A DNA stretch of 64,000 nt from Acidimicrobiaceae bacterium (GCA_947467375.1 CANIHL010000003.1:1-64000), one strand, 5' to 3'. Shown: positions 36,889-47,438, numbered from the stretch's first letter. The notes: a model not told the origin generated them from the sequence alone. Translations and numbers: made by a program.

Positions 36889-38592
36889 ATGGCCACCTCT
36901 CCTGCAACCACGGCAACCTTTTGCTCGACCTTTGTGGACGAGTGGGTTCGACTTGGGGCTACCCACGCTGTGGTGTCGCCAGGGTCACGCAGTACGCCTA
37001 TGGCAATCGCGTTAGCAAGTAATCCGAAAATCTCTCTCCACGTATTTCACGATGAGCGATCTGCGGCATTTGCGGCTTTGGGAATTGGTCTTGAATCAGG
37101 GATGCCTGCGGTGTTGTTGTGCACGTCGGGAACGGCTGCGGCACAGTTTTTTGCGGCGGTGATTGAGGCGAATTACGCGCATGTTCCGCTACTCGTATGC
37201 ACAGCCGATCGTCCTCCAGAATTGCAAGGCGTTGGTGCACCTCAGACCATTAACCAAACACATCTGTACGGCACTTTCGTTCGCAAATTTATTGATGCTG
37301 GATTGGCCGACGATGCAAAGGCGTCTAAATGGCGTTCGGTAGCTCGAGATGCGTTCTCGACAACCGTTGGAGTGAATCGCGGACCGTGTCATGTGAACTT
37401 CCCATTCCGTGAACCGTTAGTTGGCGTAGCCGGAGCGCTTCCAGCCATAGATGCACACTCACCGGTTCGGGTAAGCGCCGATGTCGCCACGGCATCTGAA
37501 CGCAAGAAGTTGTCGTTGTCGCTGCGTGCTGAACGGGGAGTCATCATTGCGGGGAATGGAATTGACCAACCGCGTTTCATTCTTGAGCTGGCCGCAAAAT
37601 TGAAATGGCCTGTTCTCGCTGACCCACGAAGCAATTGTCGTGTTTCGCCTGAAAGCAGCAACGGAGCAACGGTTGTGAGTTGCGCAGATGTGATGTTGCG
37701 ACATCTTCCAACAGCCGAATTACTTACACCGACTGTGGTTATTCGCGTAGGTGATCCGCCAGTGAGCAAGGTAGCCAATCAGTGGCTTGCTCAATGTGGT
37801 GCCGAACAAATTGCCATAACACAACAACCGTCGCTCATTGACCCCGACAAAGTCGTGTCAACTCACATCATTGGATCAATCAATGAACTGTTCATGGAGA
37901 TGACTCGTGGTGCCGAACCAAAATCGGAAACAGAATGGATTGCTAGCTGGAACCGTTGTGAACGAAATGCACGAACCGCTCTTGACGCGAAATTAGCTTC
38001 ACAAGAACAGTTGACAGAGCCGTTGTGTGCCGTGACGGTAAGTGATGCGCTCGTTGCAGGATCAAATTTGGTGGTGTCTTCATCGATGCCGGTGCGGGAC
38101 CTTGAATGGTTTGCCCCTGCGCGAGATGGAGTTCGTGTATTCAGCAATAGAGGAGTGAACGGAATCGACGGAGTCGTTTCAACAGCCGTTGGTGTTGCTC
38201 TGTCGTCAAAGGCGCCAACTGCTCTGCTCATTGGTGATATTGCGTTGCTTCACGACAGTAATGGTTTGCTCAATTTGATTCGCCGAGACGTTCAGCTGAA
38301 AGTCATTGTTGTCGACAACGAAGGTGGAGGAATATTCTCTTTTCTTCCTCAGGCTCAAGCCATGGAAGGTGCTCAATTCGAGCAGCTATTTGGAACCCCG
38401 CACAGCGTGGATTTCGAAGCGCTGGCAAAAACTCACGGCATTCCATTCACATGGGTGACAACAGCGGATCAATTGCGTCGCGAATTGAGCAATGCCGCAA
38501 CGTCGATAGTCGGTGTGCGAACGAATCGCAACACGAATGTTGATGATCACAATGCTTTGTATTCGGCAGTTGCCGAGTCATTGACAAAATAG
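36889..38592 (+). CDS. menD: SEPHCHC synthase MenD
   Basis: THAVVSPGSRSTPMAIAL; TADRPPELQGVGAPQTINQ; VFSNRGVNGIDGVVSTAVG; VVDNEGGGIFSFLP. Confidence 0.95.
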   Translation: MATSPATTATFCSTFVDEWVRLGATHAVVSPGSRSTPMAIALASNPKISLHVFHDERSAAFAALGIGLESGMPAVLLCTSGTAAAQFFAAVIEANYAHVPLLVCTADRPPELQGVGAPQTINQTHLYGTFVRKFIDAGLADDAKASKWRSVARDAFSTTVGVNRGPCHVNFPFREPLVGVAGALPAIDAHSPVRVSADVATASERKKLSLSLRAERGVIIAGNGIDQPRFILELAAKLKWPVLADPRSNCRVSPESSNGATVVSCADVMLRHLPTAELLTPTVVIRVGDPPVSKVANQWLAQCGAEQIAITQQPSLIDPDKVVSTHIIGSINELFMEMTRGAEPKSETEWIASWNRCERNARTALDAKLASQEQLTEPLCAVTVSDALVAGSNLVVSSSMPVRDLEWFAPARDGVRVFSNRGVNGIDGVVSTAVGVALSSKAPTALLIGDIALLHDSNGLLNLIRRDVQLKVIVVDNEGGGIFSFLPQAQAMEGAQFEQLFGTPHSVDFEALAKTHGIPFTWVTTADQLRRELSNAATSIVGVRTNRNTNVDDHNALYSAVAESLTK

Positions 38593-38596
38593 CTAG

Positions 38597-39790
38597 TTAC
38601 TGGCGCGTAATTGCCGCAAGCATGGCTTGCAATTTGGCATTGGTCTCGGCAAGCTCTTCCTGCGGGTCACTGTCTGCCACTATTCCGCCGCCTGCAAACA
38701 AGCGAGCTTGAGTGCGCGCATCATTGAATTGCGCGCATCGAATAGCCACGGCGAAGACACCATTGCCTCGGCTGTCGAACCAACCGATTGCACCACCGTA
38801 TTTATCGCGGTCCATCCCTTCGTATTGTGCGATGAGTTGCAATGCCTGTTCGCGAGGGAATCCGCCTAGCGCTGGTGTTGGTGAAAGCGCGAGCGCAGCA
38901 TCGAGCACATGCATTCGCGGTTCTGAAAGTTTGCCAACAAGCTGCGTGCCAAGGTGTTGAACATTTGCGACCTGAACGACCGAAGGTTCGGCTTCCCAAT
39001 CGAGGTATGAACAATGTGGCAGCAGTGTGTCATGGACCATGTCGATCACCACTCGATGCTCAATTTGGTTTTTTGCACTTTCCAATAATTGCTTTGCCAG
39101 CAGTGCATCCTGTTGTGCATCACCAGTGCGCGGTGTCGTGCCTGCAAGGGGATGGCTGGTGATTTCATCGTCATGAATGGCAACGAGTAATTCTGGAGAG
39201 GCTCCAACGAATCCATCGAATGAGTAGCGGTAGCTGGTGCCAAACGATGATCGAAGGCGGATGAGTAATTGATGTATGTCGATCGGTACATCTGATTGAA
39301 CGAACACATCGCGCGCAATTACAGCCTTGGTGAGATCGCCGCAACGAACTGCGTTTCTTGCTGCTTCTACCGCAGCGATGTACGTAGAAAGAGAAACACC
39401 ATCGCGAACATCAAAATGCGCGGTACTTGATGTTGTTGAATTTTCGTTGATCTCTGGGATTGGCGCATCATCGATAACCGTCACCCAGGTATCGCCTTCT
39501 CGTGTTTTGCAAAACATAACGGTTGGCAAGATGAAGTCGGCATCGTGGGTTGTATCGAACGGAATTGAACCGAACATGATGGGGCCAACTCCGATGGGAG
39601 CGTCGGGTGACGAGTATTCAATGGCGCTTAACAACTCACGAGCTTCGGTTGCGTGTGCTCGTGCTGAAATACCGATTGCTGCAAAACCAATTCCTTCACG
39701 AACAAACAGAAAGCCGTTCGCGCCAGCCACATCATTGAGATCGATTTGGCGATCTGTGATCTGTGCAAGCGGGAAAGACGTTGCCTTCAT
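38597..39790 (-). CDS. menF: Isochorismate synthase
   Basis: GDLTKAVIARDV; SPELLV; HPLAGTTPRTGD; EHRVVIDMVHDTL; LSPTPALGGFPREQAL. Confidence 0.9.
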   Translation of the reverse strand: MKATSFPLAQITDRQIDLNDVAGANGFLFVREGIGFAAIGISARAHATEARELLSAIEYSSPDAPIGVGPIMFGSIPFDTTHDADFILPTVMFCKTREGDTWVTVIDDAPIPEINENSTTSSTAHFDVRDGVSLSTYIAAVEAARNAVRCGDLTKAVIARDVFVQSDVPIDIHQLLIRLRSSFGTSYRYSFDGFVGASPELLVAIHDDEITSHPLAGTTPRTGDAQQDALLAKQLLESAKNQIEHRVVIDMVHDTLLPHCSYLDWEAEPSVVQVANVQHLGTQLVGKLSEPRMHVLDAALALSPTPALGGFPREQALQLIAQYEGMDRDKYGGAIGWFDSRGNGVFAVAIRCAQFNDARTQARLFAGGGIVADSDPQEELAETNAKLQAMLAAITRQ

Positions 39791-39798
39791 ACCGGCTG

Positions 39799-40512
39799 CT
39801 ATCGCTTCGTTGCGTGCATCAACTGTGTCAAGCCACCCGATAGTTGTTCATGACGAACATGCTCGAACCCAGCATCTTGCAGCATTCGTACAAGTTGATC
39901 TGGGGCAGGTAGGTAAGCCACGCTCTTAGGAAGGTAGTTGTAAGCGGCACGATTGGAAAGAAGGCCTCCAATGCGTGGAACAACTTTTCCGAAATACACG
40001 CTGTTGCCCCAGCGAATAATGGGATTGGTCGGCGTGCTCACATCGAGAAGCGCAATTCGTCCTCCCGGTTTGGTGACGCGAGCAATCTCGTGAAAAAACA
40101 CATTGAGATCAACCAGGTTGCGTAACGCAAACCCGCATGTAACGCCATCAACTGATTGTCTGGCGATGGGAAGTCGCAAGATGTCTGCCTGCACTCGTGG
40201 CGCTTTGCTGTGGTCGGCAGCAAGCATGCCAAATGACATATCGAAAGAAAGCGGGTGCAAGCCAGCTTTGCGAAGATTGATGCACAGATCTCCTGTACCG
40301 CTGGCCAGGTCAAGTACCCGTGCACCCTTTGCGAGAGCGAGTTTGCGCACAGCGATTTTGCGCCACCGTGTGTCCAGTCGGAACGTCATGATGCGGTTCA
40401 CCAAGTCGTACCGCGGTGCAATGGCATCAAACATCTTCTGAACGACTTTGGCCTTGGCTTCTCCTTGCGGAAGATCTGGCGTGTCCCAAGCCACTTTGTC
40501 GGAATTGCTCAC
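39799..40512 (-). CDS. menG: Demethylmenaquinone methyltransferase (UbiE/MenG)
   Basis: VQKMFDAIAPRYDLVNRIMTFRLDTRWRKIAV; VLDLASGTGDLC; YNYLPKSVAYLP. Confidence 0.94.
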   Translation of the reverse strand: MSNSDKVAWDTPDLPQGEAKAKVVQKMFDAIAPRYDLVNRIMTFRLDTRWRKIAVRKLALAKGARVLDLASGTGDLCINLRKAGLHPLSFDMSFGMLAADHSKAPRVQADILRLPIARQSVDGVTCGFALRNLVDLNVFFHEIARVTKPGGRIALLDVSTPTNPIIRWGNSVYFGKVVPRIGGLLSNRAAYNYLPKSVAYLPAPDQLVRMLQDAGFEHVRHEQLSGGLTQLMHATKR

Positions 40513-40591
40513 CTCGTCAGGTTACGACACTCTCGGCAATACTTAATGGTTGACCTCGCTACTTTGTCGTGAGGGAAAGGTTTGGGGACCC

Positions 40592-41812
40592 ATGATCGAT
40601 TTCACATTTACGCCAGAGATTGAAGCTGTGCGCCTGAAAGTTCGCGCATTCATGGACGAACAGGTTCGTCCACAGTGGGACTCGATCGATCAAAACGATC
40701 GTGGGCAAGTAGTCAAGGCAATTGTTGGTTTACGTAAGTTGGCACGCGAAGACTGGAATCTTTGGTTGCCTCATATGCCTGCCGAATGGGGCGGCATGGG
40801 ACTTGGACCAACTGCAATGGCAGCAGTGTCTGCCGAAGCTGCCAAGGTGAGCATTGGGCCATACGTGTTGAACGCTCAAGCGCCAGACGAAGGCAACCAA
40901 CACACGCTGTTGCATTGGGCTACTCCGGAGCAAAAAGAGAAATATCTTCGACCATTGTGTGAAGGAACGAAACGTTCATGTTTCGCTATGACCGAACCAG
41001 AGGTAGCTGGCAGCGATCCGACTCTCATTAAGACGTTTGCTTATAAAGATGGCGACGAATGGGTGATTAATGGTCACAAATGGTTTATCTCTGGCGCTCG
41101 TGGTGCTCAGTTCGCATTGTTGGTAGCGCGCACTGAAGAAGATCCAGACCTACCGCAAGCGGCCAACTCGTGTTTTATTGTGGACATTCCAAGCGAAGGT
41201 TGGAATATTGTCCGCGACGTAGAAACCATGTCGGGTGGACATAACCATTGCGAAATTGAAATCAAAGATTTGCGTGTACCGAACTCGAACATGTTGGGTG
41301 GTCGTGGGCAGGGTCATTTACTCGGCCAGTATCGACTTGGGCCAGCGCGATTAGCTCACTGCATGCGATGGATTGCTCAAGCTGAGACAGCGCTTGACAT
41401 GATGGTGTCTCGCGCGCTCGAACGATATTCGCATGGATCGCTACTTGCAGAGAAGCAGGGCATTCAATGGCTCATCGCTGATTCGGCGATGGAGATGTAC
41501 CAGGGCAAGCTGATGATTTTGCATGCCGCGTACAAGATCGAACACGGCATGGATTTTGTGAGTGAAGTAAGTATGACGAAGCATTTTGTGGCAAATAGTT
41601 TGTGGCGAATTATTGACCGCGCCATTCAGGTGCACGGTGCACTTGGATACAGCACAGACACTCCACTGGCGGGCATGTTGCAACAAGCCCGCTGGAGTCG
41701 TTTTGCAGATGGCGCCGATGAAATTCATCAGATGCGAATTGCGCAACGCACGATTGCCGCGTACAAGGATTTTGGAACAACCAAAAAAGCAACAGGAGAC
41801 CTCCCATTATGA
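40592..41812 (+). CDS. Acyl-CoA dehydrogenase
   Basis: CFAMTEPEVAGSDPT; GHKWFISGARGA; QVHGALGYSTDTPLAGMLQQARWSRFADGADEIHQ. Confidence 0.93.
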   Translation: MIDFTFTPEIEAVRLKVRAFMDEQVRPQWDSIDQNDRGQVVKAIVGLRKLAREDWNLWLPHMPAEWGGMGLGPTAMAAVSAEAAKVSIGPYVLNAQAPDEGNQHTLLHWATPEQKEKYLRPLCEGTKRSCFAMTEPEVAGSDPTLIKTFAYKDGDEWVINGHKWFISGARGAQFALLVARTEEDPDLPQAANSCFIVDIPSEGWNIVRDVETMSGGHNHCEIEIKDLRVPNSNMLGGRGQGHLLGQYRLGPARLAHCMRWIAQAETALDMMVSRALERYSHGSLLAEKQGIQWLIADSAMEMYQGKLMILHAAYKIEHGMDFVSEVSMTKHFVANSLWRIIDRAIQVHGALGYSTDTPLAGMLQQARWSRFADGADEIHQMRIAQRTIAAYKDFGTTKKATGDLPL

Positions 41813-42774
41813 GCAAGCAAGACATCACGTTTGGCGTATTCATGCCGCAAGGCTGGAAGATGGAATTAGTTGGAATTCCCAATGCCACCGACAAGTGGAA
41901 TGCTGCTGTAGATATTGCCGTTACTGCCGAACAACTTGGGTTTGATTCCATTTGGGTGTACGACCATTTTCATAACGTTCCACGCCCAGCGCACGAGACA
42001 GTGTTTGAGTGTTGGACGGTTATGGCCGCAATCAGTCAGCTCACATCACGCATTCGATTAGGTCAAATGGTGGGTTGCAACTTGTACCGACCTCCTGCGC
42101 TCTTGGCGAAGATCACGAGCACCCTTGACGTCATTTCTGGTGGGCGATTGGACTGGGGCATCGGTGCGGGTTGGTATGAGAACGAGTGTCGTGGATACGG
42201 CTATGAATTCCCGGTTCCGAAAGACCGAATTGCCATGCTTCGTGAGTGCGTAGAAATCGTGAAGATGATGTGGTCACAGGAAGAAACCACATACGACGGA
42301 AAGTACTATCAGCTTGTTCGTGCAAACTGTGATCCGAAACCGTTGCAGGCACCTCGTCCACCAATTTGGATTGGTGGCGGTGGAGAACAGCTCACTTTGC
42401 GAGTTGTTGCTCAGCATGCCGATTACTCAAACTTCGGTGGCACAGCCGAAGATTTTTCGCGCAAAGTGGAAATATTGAAAGGTCACTGCCTAAAAGTCGG
42501 CCGCGATGAGTCGGAGATTAAAAAGACAACATCAGGCGAGATTCTCATCCGCGATACCGAAAAGGAACTCCGCGAATACCAAATTGCTAGTGGTCGCGGA
42601 GATCAGTTTGAACAATGGAGTAACGCAAACTTCGTGGGCACGCCCGATCAAGTTGCGGAACGAATTGCAGATTTCGTAAAGCGTGGATGCAGCGGCTTTA
42701 TCCCGTGGTGTGTGGATTACCCGGATAAGCAAACACTTACCGAATTTGCCAAAATTATGCAGACGTACCGCTAA
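41809..42774 (+). CDS. LLM-class (F420-dependent-type) oxidoreductase
   Basis: FDSIWVYDHFHNV; GGRLDWGIGAGWYENECRGYGYEFP; ATGA overlap with upstream gene. Confidence 0.9.
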   Translation: MSKQDITFGVFMPQGWKMELVGIPNATDKWNAAVDIAVTAEQLGFDSIWVYDHFHNVPRPAHETVFECWTVMAAISQLTSRIRLGQMVGCNLYRPPALLAKITSTLDVISGGRLDWGIGAGWYENECRGYGYEFPVPKDRIAMLRECVEIVKMMWSQEETTYDGKYYQLVRANCDPKPLQAPRPPIWIGGGGEQLTLRVVAQHADYSNFGGTAEDFSRKVEILKGHCLKVGRDESEIKKTTSGEILIRDTEKELREYQIASGRGDQFEQWSNANFVGTPDQVAERIADFVKRGCSGFIPWCVDYPDKQTLTEFAKIMQTYR

Positions 42775-42777
42775 TTA

Positions 42778-43233
42778 TTAGTAGTAGTGACGGAAGATAA
42801 TTTCTGCAACACATGAAGGCTTAGTTGCGCCTTCACATTCAAACGTAGTTTCAAGAACTACCTGTGCGCCACCGGCGATTTCGGTTGCCTCAAGCAGCTT
42901 GACTCCAGCGCGAACCTTTGCGCCAACTGGTACTGGAGCCATAAAACGAACTTTGTTCGTTCCGTAGTTGACGCCCATCTTGACGCCTTCTACTTTCCAG
43001 ATCTGACCAATGAGTACTGGTGCCAACGAGAGTGTGAGGTAACCGTGTGCAATGGTTTGACCAAATGGTCCTGTCTTGGCGCGTTCGGTGTCCAAGTGAA
43101 TCCATTGGTGGTCGCCGGTTGCGTCAGCGAATAGTTGCACCTGCTCTTGGGTAACAGTGATGTACTCGCTGTATCCAAGATGTTGGCCAACGTGAGCCAT
43201 GAGGTCTGCCTGATCTTTGATGATGGTTGCCAT
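42778..43233 (-). CDS. MaoC-family (R)-hydratase/dehydratase
   Basis: ATGDHQWIHLDTERAKTGPFGQTIAHGYLTLSL. Confidence 0.93.
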   Translation of the reverse strand: MATIIKDQADLMAHVGQHLGYSEYITVTQEQVQLFADATGDHQWIHLDTERAKTGPFGQTIAHGYLTLSLAPVLIGQIWKVEGVKMGVNYGTNKVRFMAPVPVGAKVRAGVKLLEATEIAGGAQVVLETTFECEGATKPSCVAEIIFRHYY

Positions 43234-43284
43234 GTCTTCAGTGTTGCAGAAACGCGAGCCAAGCTGCGAACTCGGGGATACGGG

Positions 43285-43683
43285 CTAGTGGAACCACACC
43301 TTCTGGTGAGCGCGACTTTGGGTATGCAGCAAAAGGGCAACTAGGGCGATGTCGAATGCGGCGTTCAGAAATGAGTGTGCAACCAACGAACGATAGACAA
43401 TCAGGTTTGAAACGAACGGGGAGAAAGCAGCAACGAGAGCGATTTTGTATCCAATCTTGAGATCATTGGCCATGAGTAAGCCGCCAAGCACGTGTGCGGC
43501 TATCACTACAAGCCCATACACCGGTCCTAATGAGTAGACCCGACGGATATATCCGATTTCCATTTGGCTATCAATGAAATTCGCCAATGCAAAAAAACCA
43601 TTCATGTACAGCAACCACGTAGCGATTTGCAGCGTTTGTGGCTGCATTCGATCAAACCATTTCTTCCAATTGATGTTCTGCAC
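43285..43683 (-). CDS. Small integral membrane protein of unknown function
   Basis: About four hydrophobic segments. Confidence 0.6.
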   Translation of the reverse strand: MQNINWKKWFDRMQPQTLQIATWLLYMNGFFALANFIDSQMEIGYIRRVYSLGPVYGLVVIAAHVLGGLLMANDLKIGYKIALVAAFSPFVSNLIVYRSLVAHSFLNAAFDIALVALLLHTQSRAHQKVWFH

Positions 43684-43714
43684 CGTTTCATTCTTGCAGA
43701 ACTAGCCTGTACAC

Positions 43715-44554
43715 ATGCGTTCAGGCTTTGTGTCACTTGTTGGACGCCCAAACGTTGGAAAATCAACTTTGGTCAATGCACTGTGTGGTTCAAAGGTCAG
43801 CATCGTTTCTGACAAACCGCAAACGACTCGCACACGAGTTCGTGGAGTCGTTACTAAGGATGACTACCAAATCATCTTTGTCGACACTCCTGGATTGCAT
43901 AAGGCGGTCAGCGCGTTGGGTGAACGTGTGAACGCCACAGCTCTTGAGTCCACAAAAGATGTCGACGTAGTGTGTTTAGTAATTGACGCAACGCAACCAT
44001 TCGGCTCTGGCGATCAGTGGGTAGCCAGCCACATCGATATGGCGAAAGCAATTGTCATTCTGAACAAAATCGACAGAGCTTCTCCGCAGCAAATTCTGAA
44101 GCAGCTCACCAAGCTCAGCGAGCTTGGAGCTTCCGAATATTTTCCGGTCAGTGCGCAGACCGGCGCTGGCGTTGCAGAACTCGCCGAGCATCTTGGAAAG
44201 CTTCTTCCTGAAGGCGAACAGCTGTACCCAACAGAAATGACAACAGAAACGTCTCCGGGAGAATGGGTTGCAGAGTTGGTTCGCGAGCAATTGTTGGCAC
44301 TCACGTTTGATGAATTGCCTTATTCGATTGCAACACGAGTTACTGAATGGGAAGACGACAAAGTTCGCTGTGAGATTGTTGTCGAGCGTGACAGTCAAAA
44401 GGGAATGGTAATTGGCAAGGGCGGATCGCTCCTGAAGGAGGTTGGAACCGCAGTTCGCAAACAACTGCCTAAAGGTACGTACCTAGAGTTGGCGGTAGTC
44501 GTTGATAAAAACTGGCAGCAACGCGCCGATCGAGTGGAGCGTCTGGGTTACTAA
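43715..44554 (+). CDS. era: GTPase Era
   Basis: GRPNVGKSTLVNAL; DTPGLH; NKID; C-terminal KH region VIGKGGSLLKEVGTAVRKQL. Confidence 0.96.
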   Translation: MRSGFVSLVGRPNVGKSTLVNALCGSKVSIVSDKPQTTRTRVRGVVTKDDYQIIFVDTPGLHKAVSALGERVNATALESTKDVDVVCLVIDATQPFGSGDQWVASHIDMAKAIVILNKIDRASPQQILKQLTKLSELGASEYFPVSAQTGAGVAELAEHLGKLLPEGEQLYPTEMTTETSPGEWVAELVREQLLALTFDELPYSIATRVTEWEDDKVRCEIVVERDSQKGMVIGKGGSLLKEVGTAVRKQLPKGTYLELAVVVDKNWQQRADRVERLGY

Positions 44555-45163
44555 TTACTTGGTAATCAGCATTTTGTAGTCGTCAAAGGTGACTGGTGTA
44601 CCAGCTCCTGCAATGTCTCCTCGCCCACGGGGCACTCCTATCGGTTTCCCGCCGACGCTAAACGTGACTTGTCCGATGCCCGGCTGGCTAGTAAGTGTCA
44701 ACACAATTTGAGCGATTGCCAACCGCTGTTCATTTGGCTTGATTGCATCGAGATAGCCGCGTTTTGAATTGACATTCGCAACACCTCCGACCACCTCGAC
44801 ATTCGCTGAAAATGCCGGTGGGAGGAGAGTCTTCACTTTTGAGTGGGCAGGGTCGGGCAGTCCGGCAATAAGTGCCGTGAACACTCCTTGCAGATTTGTG
44901 GGGGAAGGTATCTCAAGTCGAACTCGCACGAGGGAAGAGGCCTTAACAAAGAACAGGTCAGCGTATTCGTAGGTCGTGCCGGCAACGGTTGTCGGTACCT
45001 GCACCGGAGTGGTTGTGGCTGGAGCTGATGTTTCGGGTGAATTCAACCCGAAGGGAATGTCGTTTGGATTCACCTCGTTAAACGACCCAGACTTCGGTAC
45101 TGCGCATGCAGCTAGTAATACGCAAAGGGCAAACAGTTGAGCAAGCCGCTGTTGTTGCTTCAT
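44555..45163 (-). CDS. GerMN-domain lipoprotein
   Basis: Lipobox LLAAC; LQGVFTALIAGLPDPAHSKVKTLLP...AIAQIVLTLTSQPGIGQVTFSVGGKPI. Confidence 0.82.
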   Translation of the reverse strand: MKQQQRLAQLFALCVLLAACAVPKSGSFNEVNPNDIPFGLNSPETSAPATTTPVQVPTTVAGTTYEYADLFFVKASSLVRVRLEIPSPTNLQGVFTALIAGLPDPAHSKVKTLLPPAFSANVEVVGGVANVNSKRGYLDAIKPNEQRLAIAQIVLTLTSQPGIGQVTFSVGGKPIGVPRGRGDIAGAGTPVTFDDYKMLITK

Positions 45164-46581
45164 GCCTGGTTCTCCATTTTTGGAAATGAAATGACGAAAC
45201 GCGAGCCACCCTCGGCTGATTGCTCCACGTAAGCGGTGCCTGCAAGAGCCCGTGCGTGTTCATTAACGATTGCAAGTCCAAGACCGCTGCCTTTGCTATT
45301 GCGAGAAGCTGTGCCGCGTGCGAATCGATCAAATATATGTTCACGTTCGCTGGCTGCGACGCCTGGTCCAGCGTCATGCACAGCGAGCGTGAAGTGCTTA
45401 CCATCACTTTCCAAGGTGACTCGGATTGCGCCATTGGCATGGTCTCGTGCGTTCTCTAACAAATTGACAAGTATTCGTTCTATCCGACGCCTATCGAGAT
45501 TGGCCTCATCATCTGCTTGCGTGTCGCCATCGGAAGATTGCACGGTGCTGATGAATGGAACATCACCGAATCCATAACGGTGCATGATTCTGGCGATGAG
45601 ATCATTGAGCTGGACGTTCTCTGTCTCATGGTCGGCGGCACGAGCATCGATTCGTGAAAGTTCCAAGAGGTCTAACACGGTTCGGTCGAATCGTTCAATT
45701 TGTTTCTGCATAATGTCAATAGCTTGCTGATTGCGTTCTGAGAATTCAGACTTTCGCGAAACGAGAACATCTGCTGCAGCGGCAAGTGCAGTGACGGGCG
45801 AACGCAATTCATGGCTCACATCACTTGCAAAACGCTGCTCTCGCTCAATTCTTTGTTGAACGGCATTTGCCATCTCGTTAAATGAAATCACCAAACGTTC
45901 AAGATCTGAATCGTCTTCGTGGACTAACCGCGTGTCGAGCCCTCCGGTGGCGATGTTGTTAGCAGCAAGAGCAACACGAGTAAGTGGCTGGAGAACATTT
46001 TTGCTCATGTAGAAGCCAAGTACACCGGCAAGAAGCGTGATCAATAAGACACCAACGAACAGTGTGATTTGAATGGTGCGTAATGTGTTTTCTACGTCAG
46101 TAACAGGGAATGCTTCAAAGTAATGAAGCCCGACGGAGGGAACGGCTACGCCAATGGCTTCGTATGGTCGGTTTTCAAATTGGAAGCGTTGTCGTCCGGT
46201 TTTGTTATTTAATGTCAACTCAACAATTTCGGCTGGCAAATTTGACTGCGTAAAACGAAGTGGCTCCTGCGCATAGAACAACGATGCACGTCCAGGGCGA
46301 GCATCAAGTTGCACCACTGCATATCCGTTTTGTTCGGTACGAATTTGAGTGATTAGGTCGGCGATATTTGCACCATCTGTTTCAACGATGTTGCGCATGA
46401 GCTGGGCGTTGTTGAACGCTTGCCGTTGCGCGACTTCGGAACGCTGGCCCAAAAGGTAGGAGCGCGTGCTCGCGTAGGTTACGACGCTGAGAGCAACTGC
46501 TGCGGCCAATGCAGCGAGTCCAAAGAACAGCACCATTCGCTGCTTTAACCCAAACTTTGGGGGAAAGGTCAGCCGATTCAT
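45160..46581 (-). CDS. HAMP-containing sensor histidine kinase
   Basis: Two TM segments, HAMP, FASDVSHELRSPVTAL (H-box), DRRRIERILVNLLENARDHA, GSGLGLAIVNEHA. Confidence 0.94.
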   Translation of the reverse strand: MNRLTFPPKFGLKQRMVLFFGLAALAAAVALSVVTYASTRSYLLGQRSEVAQRQAFNNAQLMRNIVETDGANIADLITQIRTEQNGYAVVQLDARPGRASLFYAQEPLRFTQSNLPAEIVELTLNNKTGRQRFQFENRPYEAIGVAVPSVGLHYFEAFPVTDVENTLRTIQITLFVGVLLITLLAGVLGFYMSKNVLQPLTRVALAANNIATGGLDTRLVHEDDSDLERLVISFNEMANAVQQRIEREQRFASDVSHELRSPVTALAAAADVLVSRKSEFSERNQQAIDIMQKQIERFDRTVLDLLELSRIDARAADHETENVQLNDLIARIMHRYGFGDVPFISTVQSSDGDTQADDEANLDRRRIERILVNLLENARDHANGAIRVTLESDGKHFTLAVHDAGPGVAASEREHIFDRFARGTASRNSKGSGLGLAIVNEHARALAGTAYVEQSAEGGSRFVISFPKMENQA

Positions 46582-46611
46582 GGATACAGCATGGCAGTAA
46601 AAGGGAGACCG

Positions 46612-46654
46612 GAACCGGCGGGGTTCAAGGGGGAGCATGAACTCCCGCCGGTTC
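46612..46654. promoter_or_regulatory. Strong hairpin between divergent histidine kinase and response regulator genes
   Basis: gaaccggcggggttca-10 nt-tgaactcccgccggttc; 16 bp stem with one bulge; no T run. Confidence 0.6.
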
Positions 46655-46748
46655 GATAGGGAAATTCTGCACCCTGTACGTAACAAATGTTGACGAATTG
46701 TGTGCGTTTTCTGTAACAATTTGCTGGCTTCGGGCAGACTGCATAGCG

Positions 46749-47438
46749 ATGTTTACGCTGCTGTTCATTGAAGATGATGAAGCCATTCGTACGGCATTGC
46801 GACTTGTGCTTGAAGACGAAGGCTACGAAGTTGCAGTTGCTGGTGATGGCGAAACCGGAATCAGCATGTTTGGTCAGATCAGTCCTGACCTCGTGTTGCT
46901 GGACTTGCGCTTGCCAGACATCTCCGGTTTTGAGGTGTGTCGGGCAATCCGGCGAACGAGCATTACGCCAGTCATCATGGTGACTGCACAAACGGACACC
47001 TCCGACTTGGTGAATGGGTTTGATGCAGGAGCAGATGATTACGTCACCAAGCCTGTGGTGCCTAAGGAGTTGTCTGCTCGTATTCGCGCTGCATTGCGAC
47101 GAACACAGACCGTTGAACCCTCACCGTCAAATGCGAAGTCGCTAAACAAGATTGGCGATGTAGAAATTGATCGCGCTCTCAGTGTCGTCCGCAAAAATGG
47201 AGTAGAGATTTCACTCACTAAAACCGAATTCCGATTGCTAGTTGAATTCGCTGATCATCCAGGAATGGTGTTGTCTCGCGACCAGTTGCTTGAGCGTGTG
47301 TGGGGGTATGAATACCTCGGTGATTCCCGGCTAGTCGATGCTCACGTGCGCAGACTTCGAGTGAAGGTGGAGTCGCAGCCGGAAGAACCAACCATGATTG
47401 TGACGGTGCGCGGCATGGGGTACCGACTACTCGGCTAG
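46749..47438 (+). CDS. OmpR-family response regulator
   Basis: Receiver LLFIEDDEAIRTAL...VLLDLRLPD...VTKPV; winged-helix C-terminus VWGYEYLGDSRLVDAHVRRLRVKVE. Confidence 0.95.
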   Translation: MFTLLFIEDDEAIRTALRLVLEDEGYEVAVAGDGETGISMFGQISPDLVLLDLRLPDISGFEVCRAIRRTSITPVIMVTAQTDTSDLVNGFDAGADDYVTKPVVPKELSARIRAALRRTQTVEPSPSNAKSLNKIGDVEIDRALSVVRKNGVEISLTKTEFRLLVEFADHPGMVLSRDQLLERVWGYEYLGDSRLVDAHVRRLRVKVESQPEEPTMIVTVRGMGYRLLG

